Shown here: piece by piece, positions 49,999 to 58,353 of the stretch | Numbering within the stretch: the stretch's first letter is position 1 | How the letters are laid out: each line of letters opens with the position of its first letter | Assembly (NCBI RefSeq): GCF_010500955.1 | Contig: NZ_QVMJ01000016.1 | Coordinates: 1 to 64,000 of the forward strand | Reading direction: 5' to 3' | DNA length: 64,000 bases | Source of the DNA: Bacteroides sp. 519 | Lineage (GTDB): Bacteria > Bacteroidota > Bacteroidia > Bacteroidales > Bacteroidaceae | Program-made: the position numbers and the translations under genes | Notes under the pieces: generated by a model | Databases searched by the model: none | What the model saw: only the letters and a program-made list of their open reading frames with translations | What the model was told of the DNA's origin: nothing

Positions 49999-50430
49999 AT
50001 GGATGTGCAGAAAGAATTAGAGAGATGGAAAGAGGACTATCGAAATGCCAAAACATCAGAAGAAAAAGCAAATCATAACAAGCGGTTTGGTGATTTTGTG
50101 CGTTCATTGGAACCAGCTGATGGGAAAGCATTTACATTGGCATTTATTCAAGGAGCAAAAGAAGCGAAAGAGGAGTTGGAGAGAATTCAGGAAACAATCC
50201 GAATTAAAAAAAGTCTGGAAGCAATTAATGATTTTACTTCAATGTCATATATTGCAAAGAAGTATTTTGGAAAAACCAGACATTGGCTTTACCAACGCAT
50301 TAACGGCAGTTTGATAAATGGTAAAACCACATCCTTTACACCTGAAGAAAAACAAAAACTTAGCAATGCATTAAAAGAACTAAGTCTTAAAATTAATGAT
50401 ACTGCTCATTCTATTGAACACAGTATATAA
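49999..50430 (+). CDS. DUF5053-like small protein
   Basis: A 143-residue protein resembling DUF5053 of Bacteroidales. The N-terminal half is charged and helical (QKELERWKEDYRNAKTSEEK). The second half holds MSYIAKKYFGKTRHWLYQRI near residue 78, a pattern like a helix-turn-helix, then a terminal helix LSNALKELSLKIND. Such proteins are accessory and usually found on or near mobile elements. Function unknown. Confidence 0.6.
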   Translation: MDVQKELERWKEDYRNAKTSEEKANHNKRFGDFVRSLEPADGKAFTLAFIQGAKEAKEELERIQETIRIKKSLEAINDFTSMSYIAKKYFGKTRHWLYQRINGSLINGKTTSFTPEEKQKLSNALKELSLKINDTAHSIEHSI

Positions 50431-50835
50431 TGGAACGGAAGGTAAAACTCTATACTTTTATAAGTATTTGCTATTGTAATTGAGGTAAAAAATACATGTT
50501 TTATAAATCTCCAAAAACGATCATTGTTGCATATTTTCCTTTTTATGCAAAGACCGAGTTTCCCCAAGTTCAGCCTTTGAAAGCAATACTTTTTTGAAAT
50601 ATATTAAAGAACAAATTAAGAATGATTCTGAGAATAAAAATTAACATGTTAGATATACTTAGAGTCTGTTTTAGAGACTTAATAAAAAGCAAATCTGACT
50701 ATCAAAAAGAAAGTAAAAAGGGTTTTAATATCTGGTTTTTCTAAACACGGTTTTTTTGTAAGTAAGCATAAAACGAAACCAATTTATTTTCACACAATCT
50801 AAAGCAGATAAATGAGCTAATTACTAATTCTGAAC
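50431..50835. other. AT-rich gap left of the WYL gene
   Basis: This is 405 bp of AT-rich sequence. A 32-codon ATG frame at 50646-50744 is the only notable open frame and lacks support. No integrase, att-like repeat or IS end was recognised. Confidence 0.4.
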
Positions 50836-51852
50836 TTATTTTAAATATTCAATATATGCTTTTTTCATCTTGTCCATTATCCGACCTCTTAATGATAGAG
50901 GTTGAATGACCTTTACACTATCACAAAATGAAAGAATAAGTTGTTCCATTTCGTAATTTATAATAACATCAATTTTAACCTCAAGAGTATTAGAATCTAA
51001 CCAATGATGCCTTTGAGAACCATGTATGGGTTTAGAAGTAATATAATGCCCCGTTTTCCCATAGAAGTGTAAAGTTAGGTTCTCAACTTTTTCATCATTA
51101 GGTTTTGTTACTCCAATAATATCATCAAAGTATTCATTCCAGTCTATTTGAGTGTTCAAAATATAAGGTTGATTTGCTTCTGATATTTCTACAATCCTAT
51201 CTAGCGAAAGATTCCAATCACTTTTATCTTGTTCTGGATTATACCCAAATACAAACCAACGATTGTTATATTCTTTTAGATAATAAGGATGTATTGTTAA
51301 TTGTACACTATCTTTGAAAGATTGTAAATATTCAACCTTCAACACTTTTTGGTATAGAATTGAATTGTATATTGTTCCAATATGCTCAATACCAGTTAGA
51401 TATTGATTACTTTCAAATTCCATTATAGTATTATAATGAGAATTGTAAGAACCGTTTTTCTGCCTTAGTTTTATTAACAAATCAGACATCCACTCAAACT
51501 GAGGCATACCTTTGAATTGAGAAATAGTTTGCAAAGATGTTAACAAGCAGTTTAATTCGGTTTCATCTAAAGGCATATTATTAATAGAATACGATAAATC
51601 TTTATATTGATAAAACACTCTTCTATTTTCTTTTTTTCTTAATAACTCTATGCACCAACCTTCTGCACTTTCCATAAAAGCTATATCATCAAATACTTGA
51701 CGACGGCTTATTCCACTTGAATCTGGATTAATTTCTTTCAGTACTTTATTGCATTCGTTTATCAAATCTTCAATAAAATATCTTCTTCCACTATTTCTGA
51801 AACATCTATCGAGTATTTGATAACGTATTTGAGCATTTTTATTTGTTGCCAT
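50836..51852 (-). CDS. WYL-domain transcriptional regulator
   Basis: A 338-residue regulator. The N-terminal winged helix-turn-helix region (QIRYQILDRCFRNSGRRYFI, then GISRRQVFDDIAFM near residue 45) is followed by a WYL domain (VLKVEYLQSFKDSVQLTIHP near residue 170; PYYLKEYNNRWFVFGYN near 190) and a WCX-like C-terminus. WYL proteins sense ligands, probably nucleic acid or nucleotides, and several repress phage-defence operons (BrxR, CapW). It is divergent from the three-gene ATPase operon, with a palindrome between them. This strongly suggests it controls that operon and itself. Confidence 0.88.
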   Translation of the reverse strand: MATNKNAQIRYQILDRCFRNSGRRYFIEDLINECNKVLKEINPDSSGISRRQVFDDIAFMESAEGWCIELLRKKENRRVFYQYKDLSYSINNMPLDETELNCLLTSLQTISQFKGMPQFEWMSDLLIKLRQKNGSYNSHYNTIMEFESNQYLTGIEHIGTIYNSILYQKVLKVEYLQSFKDSVQLTIHPYYLKEYNNRWFVFGYNPEQDKSDWNLSLDRIVEISEANQPYILNTQIDWNEYFDDIIGVTKPNDEKVENLTLHFYGKTGHYITSKPIHGSQRHHWLDSNTLEVKIDVIINYEMEQLILSFCDSVKVIQPLSLRGRIMDKMKKAYIEYLK

Positions 51853-51897
51853 ACAAGTAGAATTATTATATTAATGCAAAGGAACGAAAAAATTCAT

Positions 51898-51940
51898 TAT
51901 ATTTGTGCAGAAAGGCTGCACAAATGTATTATACCTTTGC
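51898..51940. promoter_or_regulatory. Divergent promoter with palindromic operator
   Basis: The palindrome TTTGTGCA-N7-TGCACAAA spans 51902-51924. Its left half overlaps a plus-strand -7 element TATATTTG (51898-51905). Its right half overlaps a minus-strand -7 element TACATTTG (51921-51928). A second plus-strand -7, TACCTTTGC, follows at 51932-51940, placing the palindrome over its -33 region. A repressor bound here would block both directions. Confidence 0.65.
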
Positions 51941-51965
51941 AGCGAAGAAACAAAAAAAATAAATT

Positions 51966-53927
51966 ATGAATGGTATAGGATTTGAAAATTTCAGGGTATT
52001 TGCAGATAGATCTATTTTTGAATTTGCTCCTATAACAGTATTAACTGGAGCAAATAGTTCTGGTAAAAGTACTCTTATTAAAGGTATGAAGTTAATGCAA
52101 AGTTTTTGGATGCAACAGGGTTTAGGAAATATACTCGATTTTGAAAAAGGGAATCATTTGTTGGGAGATTTCGAAATGTGTATTTCCAAAAAAAGTAGCA
52201 ATAAAGACTCATTTAAGATCATCTATCAACTTAACCACTTTTTGTCTAGTGATTTATTTAAAGATTTATTCATAGAACTTAAATTTAAATTTAACAAAAA
52301 GAATCTCCTAAAAAATGGTACATTAGAGAGTTTTAAAATCACAACTAAAGAAAATATTGTTATTTATCAATTCTTTTTAGACGAACAAGAAAATGATGAA
52401 AAAACAGGCGAATACACTCGATACAAAGGTATCTATTTATCCGAAGAATGGAATTTTGAATATTTATTCAATAACATTTTACCTGTAACTTTAGAATTGA
52501 TATCAGAATTTAAGAATTATCGAAAAATAGAGCACCAGAAGAATCTATTTGAAAAGAGTTTTGAAAAGAGTGCAGAAGAGTCAAAAAAAATATATGGCGA
52601 ACAGGGTGTCGATTATGAAAAATTCAAACGAATAACATATTTAATGCGCCATCTTAAAAATATATCTTTAGACGAGCCTAGCTCTTTTAATGATTTGATA
52701 TTTATTGATCTTTTTTCTCAAATCCCTATTTCGAACTACAACCTATTTACTAAGGAATTATGGAAAATCACATCAATTCATTTCCCTTCCATTACAGAAA
52801 AATACAACTTTGAATCTTTTTCTAATTTATTAAAAATGAAGAACATTGGTACATGGATCAGTGATTTAATATCAAGTGGTGAAGAAACATTTGACTCATA
52901 TTTCAGAAAGAATCAAAATATTGCACTAAATACTTATTCTCAATATCGTTTCACAAACAATATTCCAATAAATGAACTAGACTACTGGGGCATGCAATTA
53001 TTTGACTATAAATCGTGGGATTTATTTAGTTCATATGATGCTCAAAATTTATTTAGTTATCCTGAAAAAGCTAAAACAAAAAAAGATAATTCTGTAATAA
53101 ATATTCGAAGTATAATACACGATGCTATTTGTCTTGAAGAACATATTACAGGTACTAAACCTGTATCTCCAATAGATAGTATAAATAGTATAATAGGAAG
53201 TCTAAAATTGATATTACAACAAATTGCATTCGGATCAATAAAAAGAAATGCGATAGATTCTTACTTTATAGATTCCGTTCGAGCAAATTCTCAACGCTTC
53301 TATTCTTTTTCAGCGCAAGAAACTGAATTTCATAGTTTTCTAATTGATTTCCTTAAACAGGAATATAACGACAAAGAAATTTCTTTTATAAGGAAATGGT
53401 TGCAAGAATATGAAATTGCCAATGATTACGAAATAGAAATGCTACAAGGAGCTGGAAGCCAAATCTTTTTAATAAAAGGTGATCAAAAAATAAATCTTGT
53501 TGATTTAGGATATGGCATTACACAACTATTGCCTATAATTTTAAAAATAGTTTATTGTCACCAGATAGGAAAAAAAACTATTATTTTGGAAGAACCAGAA
53601 GCCAATCTACATCCTAAATTTCAATCTAAACTTGCAGATTTTTTCTTAGATTCCTACAAAACTTTTGGCATTCAGTTTATAATTGAAACTCATAGTGAGT
53701 ATTTAATTCGCAAACTACAATACTTGACAGTCAAAGGTAATGCGAAGCCAGAAGATACAATAATATATTATATCGATTATCCTGAAGTAGAAAAACGAGA
53801 AGTTGGAGAAAGTCAGATTCGCACAATTCATATTAAATCCAATGGTCAGTTGACAAAGCCTTTTGGTGCTGGATTCACAGATGAATCAACATATTGGATA
53901 AAAGAGATGTTTATGTATTCCAATTAA
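51966..53927 (+). CDS. AAA ATPase (DUF3696-like) of a putative defence operon
   Basis: A 653-residue SMC/ABC-type ATPase. Walker A is GANSSGKST at 28-36 (K34). A ~450-residue insertion follows, probably helical. Then come a signature-like VDLGYGITQLLPII near residue 510, Walker B TIILEEPEANLHP near 538-550 and the H-loop IETHSEYLI near 578. The C-terminus ends soon after, with NGQLTKPFGAGFTDE-like sequence, so no Toprim nuclease domain of the OLD type is present. The layout is closest to DUF3696 ATPases. It is first of three tightly spaced genes and likely senses DNA or phage components. Confidence 0.82.
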   Translation: MNGIGFENFRVFADRSIFEFAPITVLTGANSSGKSTLIKGMKLMQSFWMQQGLGNILDFEKGNHLLGDFEMCISKKSSNKDSFKIIYQLNHFLSSDLFKDLFIELKFKFNKKNLLKNGTLESFKITTKENIVIYQFFLDEQENDEKTGEYTRYKGIYLSEEWNFEYLFNNILPVTLELISEFKNYRKIEHQKNLFEKSFEKSAEESKKIYGEQGVDYEKFKRITYLMRHLKNISLDEPSSFNDLIFIDLFSQIPISNYNLFTKELWKITSIHFPSITEKYNFESFSNLLKMKNIGTWISDLISSGEETFDSYFRKNQNIALNTYSQYRFTNNIPINELDYWGMQLFDYKSWDLFSSYDAQNLFSYPEKAKTKKDNSVINIRSIIHDAICLEEHITGTKPVSPIDSINSIIGSLKLILQQIAFGSIKRNAIDSYFIDSVRANSQRFYSFSAQETEFHSFLIDFLKQEYNDKEISFIRKWLQEYEIANDYEIEMLQGAGSQIFLIKGDQKINLVDLGYGITQLLPIILKIVYCHQIGKKTIILEEPEANLHPKFQSKLADFFLDSYKTFGIQFIIETHSEYLIRKLQYLTVKGNAKPEDTIIYYIDYPEVEKREVGESQIRTIHIKSNGQLTKPFGAGFTDESTYWIKEMFMYSN

Positions 53928-53939
53928 AAAGAATGTGTC

Positions 53940-54890
53940 ATGGATAATAGAATTAATATTTATTGTGAATTTGCTTTCTTTGAAAAATTTGCTGATTTAT
54001 GCCCACAAACGAAAAATGGTATACCACACAAAGATTATAAACATTGGGAATGTTATTTTGATATGTTTTGTGGGAAAAATGATATTGTGATAACCGATAT
54101 CGAAAAAAAAGAATTTATATCCCAATGTAATGATGATAGTATAGCAGGTCAGATTCTTAAACTAATATTGGAGTCACATGCAGATGGTAGGGGAAATTTA
54201 GTTTGTCTTTCAAACGAAAAAACAAATATGGAAACTCATGAACAAGATGATAATGGGCTTGATTATTTTAGCAAACATGAACAAACTATCTTTTTTCTAA
54301 ACCAAAATGAGGAAACTTGTAGATACAGAGAAAATAATTATGGATTGATATTTATTTCACCAGAAACACTTTTAAATCGAGCTGAATTATTATTTACCCC
54401 TCAACGCTATGAAATAAACGAAAATACAAAAAATTGGAGTTTCTTGAAAAAAAACATCAGTCCATGTAATACAATTTATCTTATTGATAACTATATTTTA
54501 GGTAAAGAAAGTAGTATTATAGAAAATAATATAAAATCTTTATTTGATGCTATTTTGCCATCAATACTGAATAAACGATCTTTCAAAGTTATTGTTTCAA
54601 CAGAAATCCCAAAGGGGCAAGATGAGCAATGGGCTAATAAGAGAGCCGAGAAACTTAAAAGGTGGATAGAAGAATTAAGAAGCTACAAGATAGAGGTTTT
54701 TATTAATTATACAAAAAACAAACACCATGATAGAAATCTTTTTTCTAATTATTTTCTATTTGATTGTGGTTATGGCTTTATTTTATCTGAAAATGAAAAG
54801 CAAAAAGGAACAAAGCTGACAATATTTCCAATAACACATCGTTCAACTTTAGCATTTATGCAATCTTTCAAGGACACAATAAATAAATAA
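53940..54890 (+). CDS. Uncharacterised protein with HDR motif, middle gene of the putative defence operon
   Basis: A 316-residue protein without signal peptide. The first ~120 residues read INIYCEFAFFEKFADL, then DIVITDIEKKEF, a beta-strand/helix pattern that could be a PIN-like fold but lacks a full acidic set. The second half has NTIYLIDNYILGK near residue 180 and a conspicuous KNKHHDRNLFSNYFLFDCGYGF-like segment around residues 258-280; the H-D-R followed by a strand and Gly pair is its strongest motif. No known domain is claimed. The 12-nt and 16-nt gaps to its neighbours show it is part of the same operon. Confidence 0.65.
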   Translation: MDNRINIYCEFAFFEKFADLCPQTKNGIPHKDYKHWECYFDMFCGKNDIVITDIEKKEFISQCNDDSIAGQILKLILESHADGRGNLVCLSNEKTNMETHEQDDNGLDYFSKHEQTIFFLNQNEETCRYRENNYGLIFISPETLLNRAELLFTPQRYEINENTKNWSFLKKNISPCNTIYLIDNYILGKESSIIENNIKSLFDAILPSILNKRSFKVIVSTEIPKGQDEQWANKRAEKLKRWIEELRSYKIEVFINYTKNKHHDRNLFSNYFLFDCGYGFILSENEKQKGTKLTIFPITHRSTLAFMQSFKDTINK

Positions 54891-54906
54891 TAAAATCAAC
54901 ATAATT

Positions 54907-56862
54907 ATGGCAAAATTATATCCTCCATTAGAAGTCATCAAAAAGCGAAAGCCAGAAGCGACCCTAGGTGAAAGAAAATTATTGTCATTTTTACTACATA
55001 ATTACAATGACGAATATGAAATATTCTTCCAACCATTTCTCAATGGAGACTTGCCTGATATTATCCTAGTACACAAAGGTGGAGGCATTATGATTTTCGA
55101 AGTAAAAGATTGGAATCTATCTAATTATCATGTTAACGAAGTCGGAAAATGGATAGTTAATTCTAATAACTCTATTATGAAAACACCATTTGATCAAGTA
55201 TTAAAATATAAAGAAAATTTATACAACTTACACATTGACTCTTTATTAGAATTAAATCTAAAAGATTATAAACATTGGTACATTGTTAATTGCGCCGTAT
55301 ATTTTCATTGTCAATCAGAGAAAGAAGCAAACGATTTTTGTTATGGGTCATCGTCTACAGATAAATACAAAAAGTTTCTAGATAAAAATTTCACTATTTT
55401 AGGGTATGATTCTTTAACAAAAAACAATACAGATGAAATTTTCGACAAAAGATGGATTAGCCGTAAAAGCAAATATTTCACCAAAGAACTTTATGATAGT
55501 TTTGCTAGAATACTCAAACCCTCTTATCATACAATGGAAGAAGGCTTAGATATTAAATTATCTTCAATCCAACAAGAATTATCAATAAGTGTAGAAAATG
55601 AAAAAAAAAGAATAAAAGGAGTTGCTGGTTCAGGTAAAACACTTGTTTTGGCTCAACGTGCAGTTAATGCTCATAAACGAACAGGTGGAATGATACTTAT
55701 CTTAACCTATAATATCACATTGAAAAATTACATTCATGATAAAATAAGTGCAGTTAGAGAGTCTTTTGCTTGGGAATTTTTTAATATATCTAATTATCAT
55801 GACTTCATAAATTCCAACATGAATAATGTAGGTATTGGGTTTGATTTTTTACCCAAAGACAAAGACGGAAGAGCAAAATATGTTCCTATTGAGGAAGAAG
55901 TATTTGATGAAAATATATATTCAAACTTGCACTTATTTGATAATTACAAAGATCAACTCCCAAAATATGATGCTATATTTATAGATGAAACTCAGGACTA
56001 TAAAGAGAATTGGATTCGAATTATCAAAGATAATTTCGCTAATGAAAACTCTGAAATAGTTGCCTTTGCTGATGAAAAACAAAATATTTATTCAAGACAC
56101 TTAGACTCTACAAAAATGCCCAACATACCGATTCAGGTTGGATCTTGGGATAAAAGATTAAACAAGAGTTATAGACTTTCTAACAAAATAGCTTTGTTAG
56201 CAACTGATTTTCAAAAAAAATTCTTCACTAACAAATACATTATTGATGATAAAATAGAAACAAATTCTATGCTTTCATTATTTGATGAGCCATTTATTGA
56301 ATATCACTATTTTGGAAGTGATAATGATACATATATCGCAAATTATATTTTCAAGCAAATAATGCATCATAGTTTCAATTCTAATGATGTTACAATATTA
56401 TCATCTCGAATAAAAATGTTGCGAGAGTTGAACACCAAACTGCAAATGAATAGTAAAGAGATGACTAATATAATGTTTGAAACAGAAGAGGAATTCAAGC
56501 AATTATGTCCTAATGCTCAAACTGGCAATGAGAAAAATCAAGAGATAGAAAAAATACGAAAAAAGCGGAAAGCAAATTTTTGGATGAATAGAGGTACATT
56601 CAAACTATCAACAATACATTCATTTAAAGGTTGGGAAAGCCCCGTTTTGTTTTTGGTAGTTGAAGACAACATAAGGAATTATGATCATTTAATTCAGACA
56701 AATTCTCAAGGTTTTAAGCCTGTTGAGTTTTCAGATGAATTAGTATATACTGGATTAACAAGATGTCGTAACTTCTTATTTATAATAAATATTAGAAATC
56801 AGGCATATCATAATTTCTTTCAGGGCAACAATTTAATAGACAAAAAAATAGGCCATGACTAA
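54907..56862 (+). CDS. NERD nuclease-superfamily I helicase fusion of the putative defence operon
   Basis: A 651-residue two-domain protein. An N-terminal NERD domain of the PD-(D/E)XK fold has E22, D51 in LPDIILV and E65-V-K67 in IFEVKDW. A UvrD/Rep-like superfamily I helicase follows: Walker A GVAGSGKT at 238-245, Walker B FIDETQDY at 358-365, motif V STIHSFKGWESPV near 565 and motif VI VYTGLTRCRN near 615. All key residues look intact, so nuclease plus ATP-driven translocation is expected. It closes the operon; a hairpin at 56900-56927 follows. Confidence 0.85.
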   Translation: MAKLYPPLEVIKKRKPEATLGERKLLSFLLHNYNDEYEIFFQPFLNGDLPDIILVHKGGGIMIFEVKDWNLSNYHVNEVGKWIVNSNNSIMKTPFDQVLKYKENLYNLHIDSLLELNLKDYKHWYIVNCAVYFHCQSEKEANDFCYGSSSTDKYKKFLDKNFTILGYDSLTKNNTDEIFDKRWISRKSKYFTKELYDSFARILKPSYHTMEEGLDIKLSSIQQELSISVENEKKRIKGVAGSGKTLVLAQRAVNAHKRTGGMILILTYNITLKNYIHDKISAVRESFAWEFFNISNYHDFINSNMNNVGIGFDFLPKDKDGRAKYVPIEEEVFDENIYSNLHLFDNYKDQLPKYDAIFIDETQDYKENWIRIIKDNFANENSEIVAFADEKQNIYSRHLDSTKMPNIPIQVGSWDKRLNKSYRLSNKIALLATDFQKKFFTNKYIIDDKIETNSMLSLFDEPFIEYHYFGSDNDTYIANYIFKQIMHHSFNSNDVTILSSRIKMLRELNTKLQMNSKEMTNIMFETEEEFKQLCPNAQTGNEKNQEIEKIRKKRKANFWMNRGTFKLSTIHSFKGWESPVLFLVVEDNIRNYDHLIQTNSQGFKPVEFSDELVYTGLTRCRNFLFIINIRNQAYHNFFQGNNLIDKKIGHD

Positions 56863-56899
56863 TAATGTGATACAGCATACAAAGGTTTTCAATATAAAT

Positions 56900-56927
56900 C
56901 AGATGGATACATTCAAGTACCCATCTG
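56900..56927. terminator. Hairpin between the helicase gene and thrC
   Basis: CAGATGGATAC and GTACCCATCTG form an 11-bp stem with one mismatch around a 6-nt loop, between two convergent genes. It probably ends both transcripts and marks the right edge of the AT-rich island. Confidence 0.65.
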
Positions 56928-56937
56928 TCTCTATACT

Positions 56938-58239
56938 CTAAACCTTTTGTCTCAAATACCCCTTAAAGTCCTCAAACTCCTTCGTCATTTCAATACTTAC
57001 CTTCTCCCCTTTCATAAACTCCTGTAGTTTACCAGGTATTTCAACCTTACTTCCCAGAATACTTTCTACAGTTTCAAGGAATTTAGCCGGATGTGCGGTT
57101 TCAAGGAACACTCCGGTTTCTTCTGGTTTCAATCCTTCGTCAAGGGCGCGATAGCCGCAAGCTCCATGTGGATCGAGCAAGTAGCCGGTTTCCTCATACA
57201 CCTTCTTCACGGTTTCGCGTATCTGCTCGTCGGTATAAGTAGCTCCGCTTATCTCGGAAGTGATGGCTTTGTGCGAATGTTCGTAAAGGTCGAGTACACG
57301 GGCAAAGTTACTGGGATCACCAACATCCATAGCGTTTGCAATGGTAGCAACAGATGGACGTGGATTGTATTGACCAGTCTGCAAATACTGGTAGAAGATA
57401 TCGTTGCGGTTGTTGGCTGCAATAAACCGTTTGATTGGAAGCCCCATTCGTTTACCAAACAAGCCGGCAGTGATGTTACCAAAGTTACCACTTGGTACAC
57501 AAACAACCATTTCATCGGCTTTACCCATCTTCTTTAACTGGGCATAAGCATAGAAGTAATAAAACGCCTGAGGCAGGAAGCGAGCCACATTTATGGAGTT
57601 TGCCGAGGTAAGCATCAGTTTATCATTCAGTTCCTTATCCATAAAAGCTGCTTTTACCAAAGCCTGACAGTCGTCGAAGGTTCCATCTACTTCAATGGCA
57701 GTAATGTTTTGTCCTAATGTAGTAAACTGACATTCCTGTATAGGGCTGACTTTCCCTTTGGGATAAAGCACATACACATGCACTCCGTCTACTCCCAGAA
57801 ATCCGTTTGCAACAGCGCTTCCGGTATCGCCCGAAGTGGCTACCAGTACATTTACCGGACTGTTTTGATTACGGGTGTAATAGCTTGTTAGCCGGGCCAT
57901 GAAGCGGGCACCCACATCTTTAAATGCCAACGTTGGGCCGTGAAAGAGCTCAAGTGAGTATATATTATCTGTTACTTTAACTACAGGAGTATCAAAGTTC
58001 AACGTATCGTACACTATTTCCTTTAGCTTATCGGCAGGTATGTCTTCACCAAAGAAGACATCGGCTACCTGGTAAGCTATTTCCTGAAAAGAAAGGTTTT
58101 CAATGTTATCATAAAATTCCTTTGGTAAGGGTTTGATTACTTCGGGCATATAAAGACCGCGGTCGGATGCCAGGCCTTTTATTACGGCGTCCTCTAATGA
58201 GGCTAACGGGGCTTGTTTATTTGTACTATAATATTTCAT
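56938..58239 (-). CDS. thrC: Threonine synthase
   Basis: A 433-residue PLP enzyme converting O-phosphohomoserine to threonine. The PLP lysine is K107 in LAFKDVGARF; VATSGDTGSAVANGFLG and VCVPSGNFGNITAGLFGKRM are the phosphate- and PLP-binding loops. The start at 58239 (MKYYSTNKQAPLASLEDAVI) matches the family N-terminus. The frame extends to 58296 only through the TGCCAATGTG repeat. It is last of the thrA-apgM-thrC operon. Confidence 0.95.
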   Translation of the reverse strand: MKYYSTNKQAPLASLEDAVIKGLASDRGLYMPEVIKPLPKEFYDNIENLSFQEIAYQVADVFFGEDIPADKLKEIVYDTLNFDTPVVKVTDNIYSLELFHGPTLAFKDVGARFMARLTSYYTRNQNSPVNVLVATSGDTGSAVANGFLGVDGVHVYVLYPKGKVSPIQECQFTTLGQNITAIEVDGTFDDCQALVKAAFMDKELNDKLMLTSANSINVARFLPQAFYYFYAYAQLKKMGKADEMVVCVPSGNFGNITAGLFGKRMGLPIKRFIAANNRNDIFYQYLQTGQYNPRPSVATIANAMDVGDPSNFARVLDLYEHSHKAITSEISGATYTDEQIRETVKKVYEETGYLLDPHGACGYRALDEGLKPEETGVFLETAHPAKFLETVESILGSKVEIPGKLQEFMKGEKVSIEMTKEFEDFKGYLRQKV

Positions 58240-58249
58240 AAATATAATG

Positions 58250-58353
58250 TGAGAATGTGCCAATATGCCAATGTGAAAATTGGCTGGCGCAATCAATTAA
58301 ATAATTAAATCATTAACATTGGCACATTGGCATATTAACCTATTGGCATATTA
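58250..58353. repeat. Dyad of tandem TGCCAATGTG words between apgM and thrC
   Basis: Left arm words are GTGCCAATATGCCAATGTG; right arm words are ACATTGGCACATTGGCATA and TATTGGCATATTAA. The same word forms the pyrH leader dyad at 3597-3713. Its right edge runs into the apgM stop codon and encodes the last residues of that protein. Confidence 0.8.

Noticed and set aside
50646..50744. 32-codon open frame left of the WYL gene
   Set aside because: It has no recognisable feature, promoter or family and is easily expected by chance in AT-rich DNA.
51966..56862. Gabija (GajA-GajB) or OLD-family system
   Set aside because: The ATPase ends shortly after its H-loop with no Toprim domain, there is an extra middle gene, and the helicase carries its own NERD nuclease.
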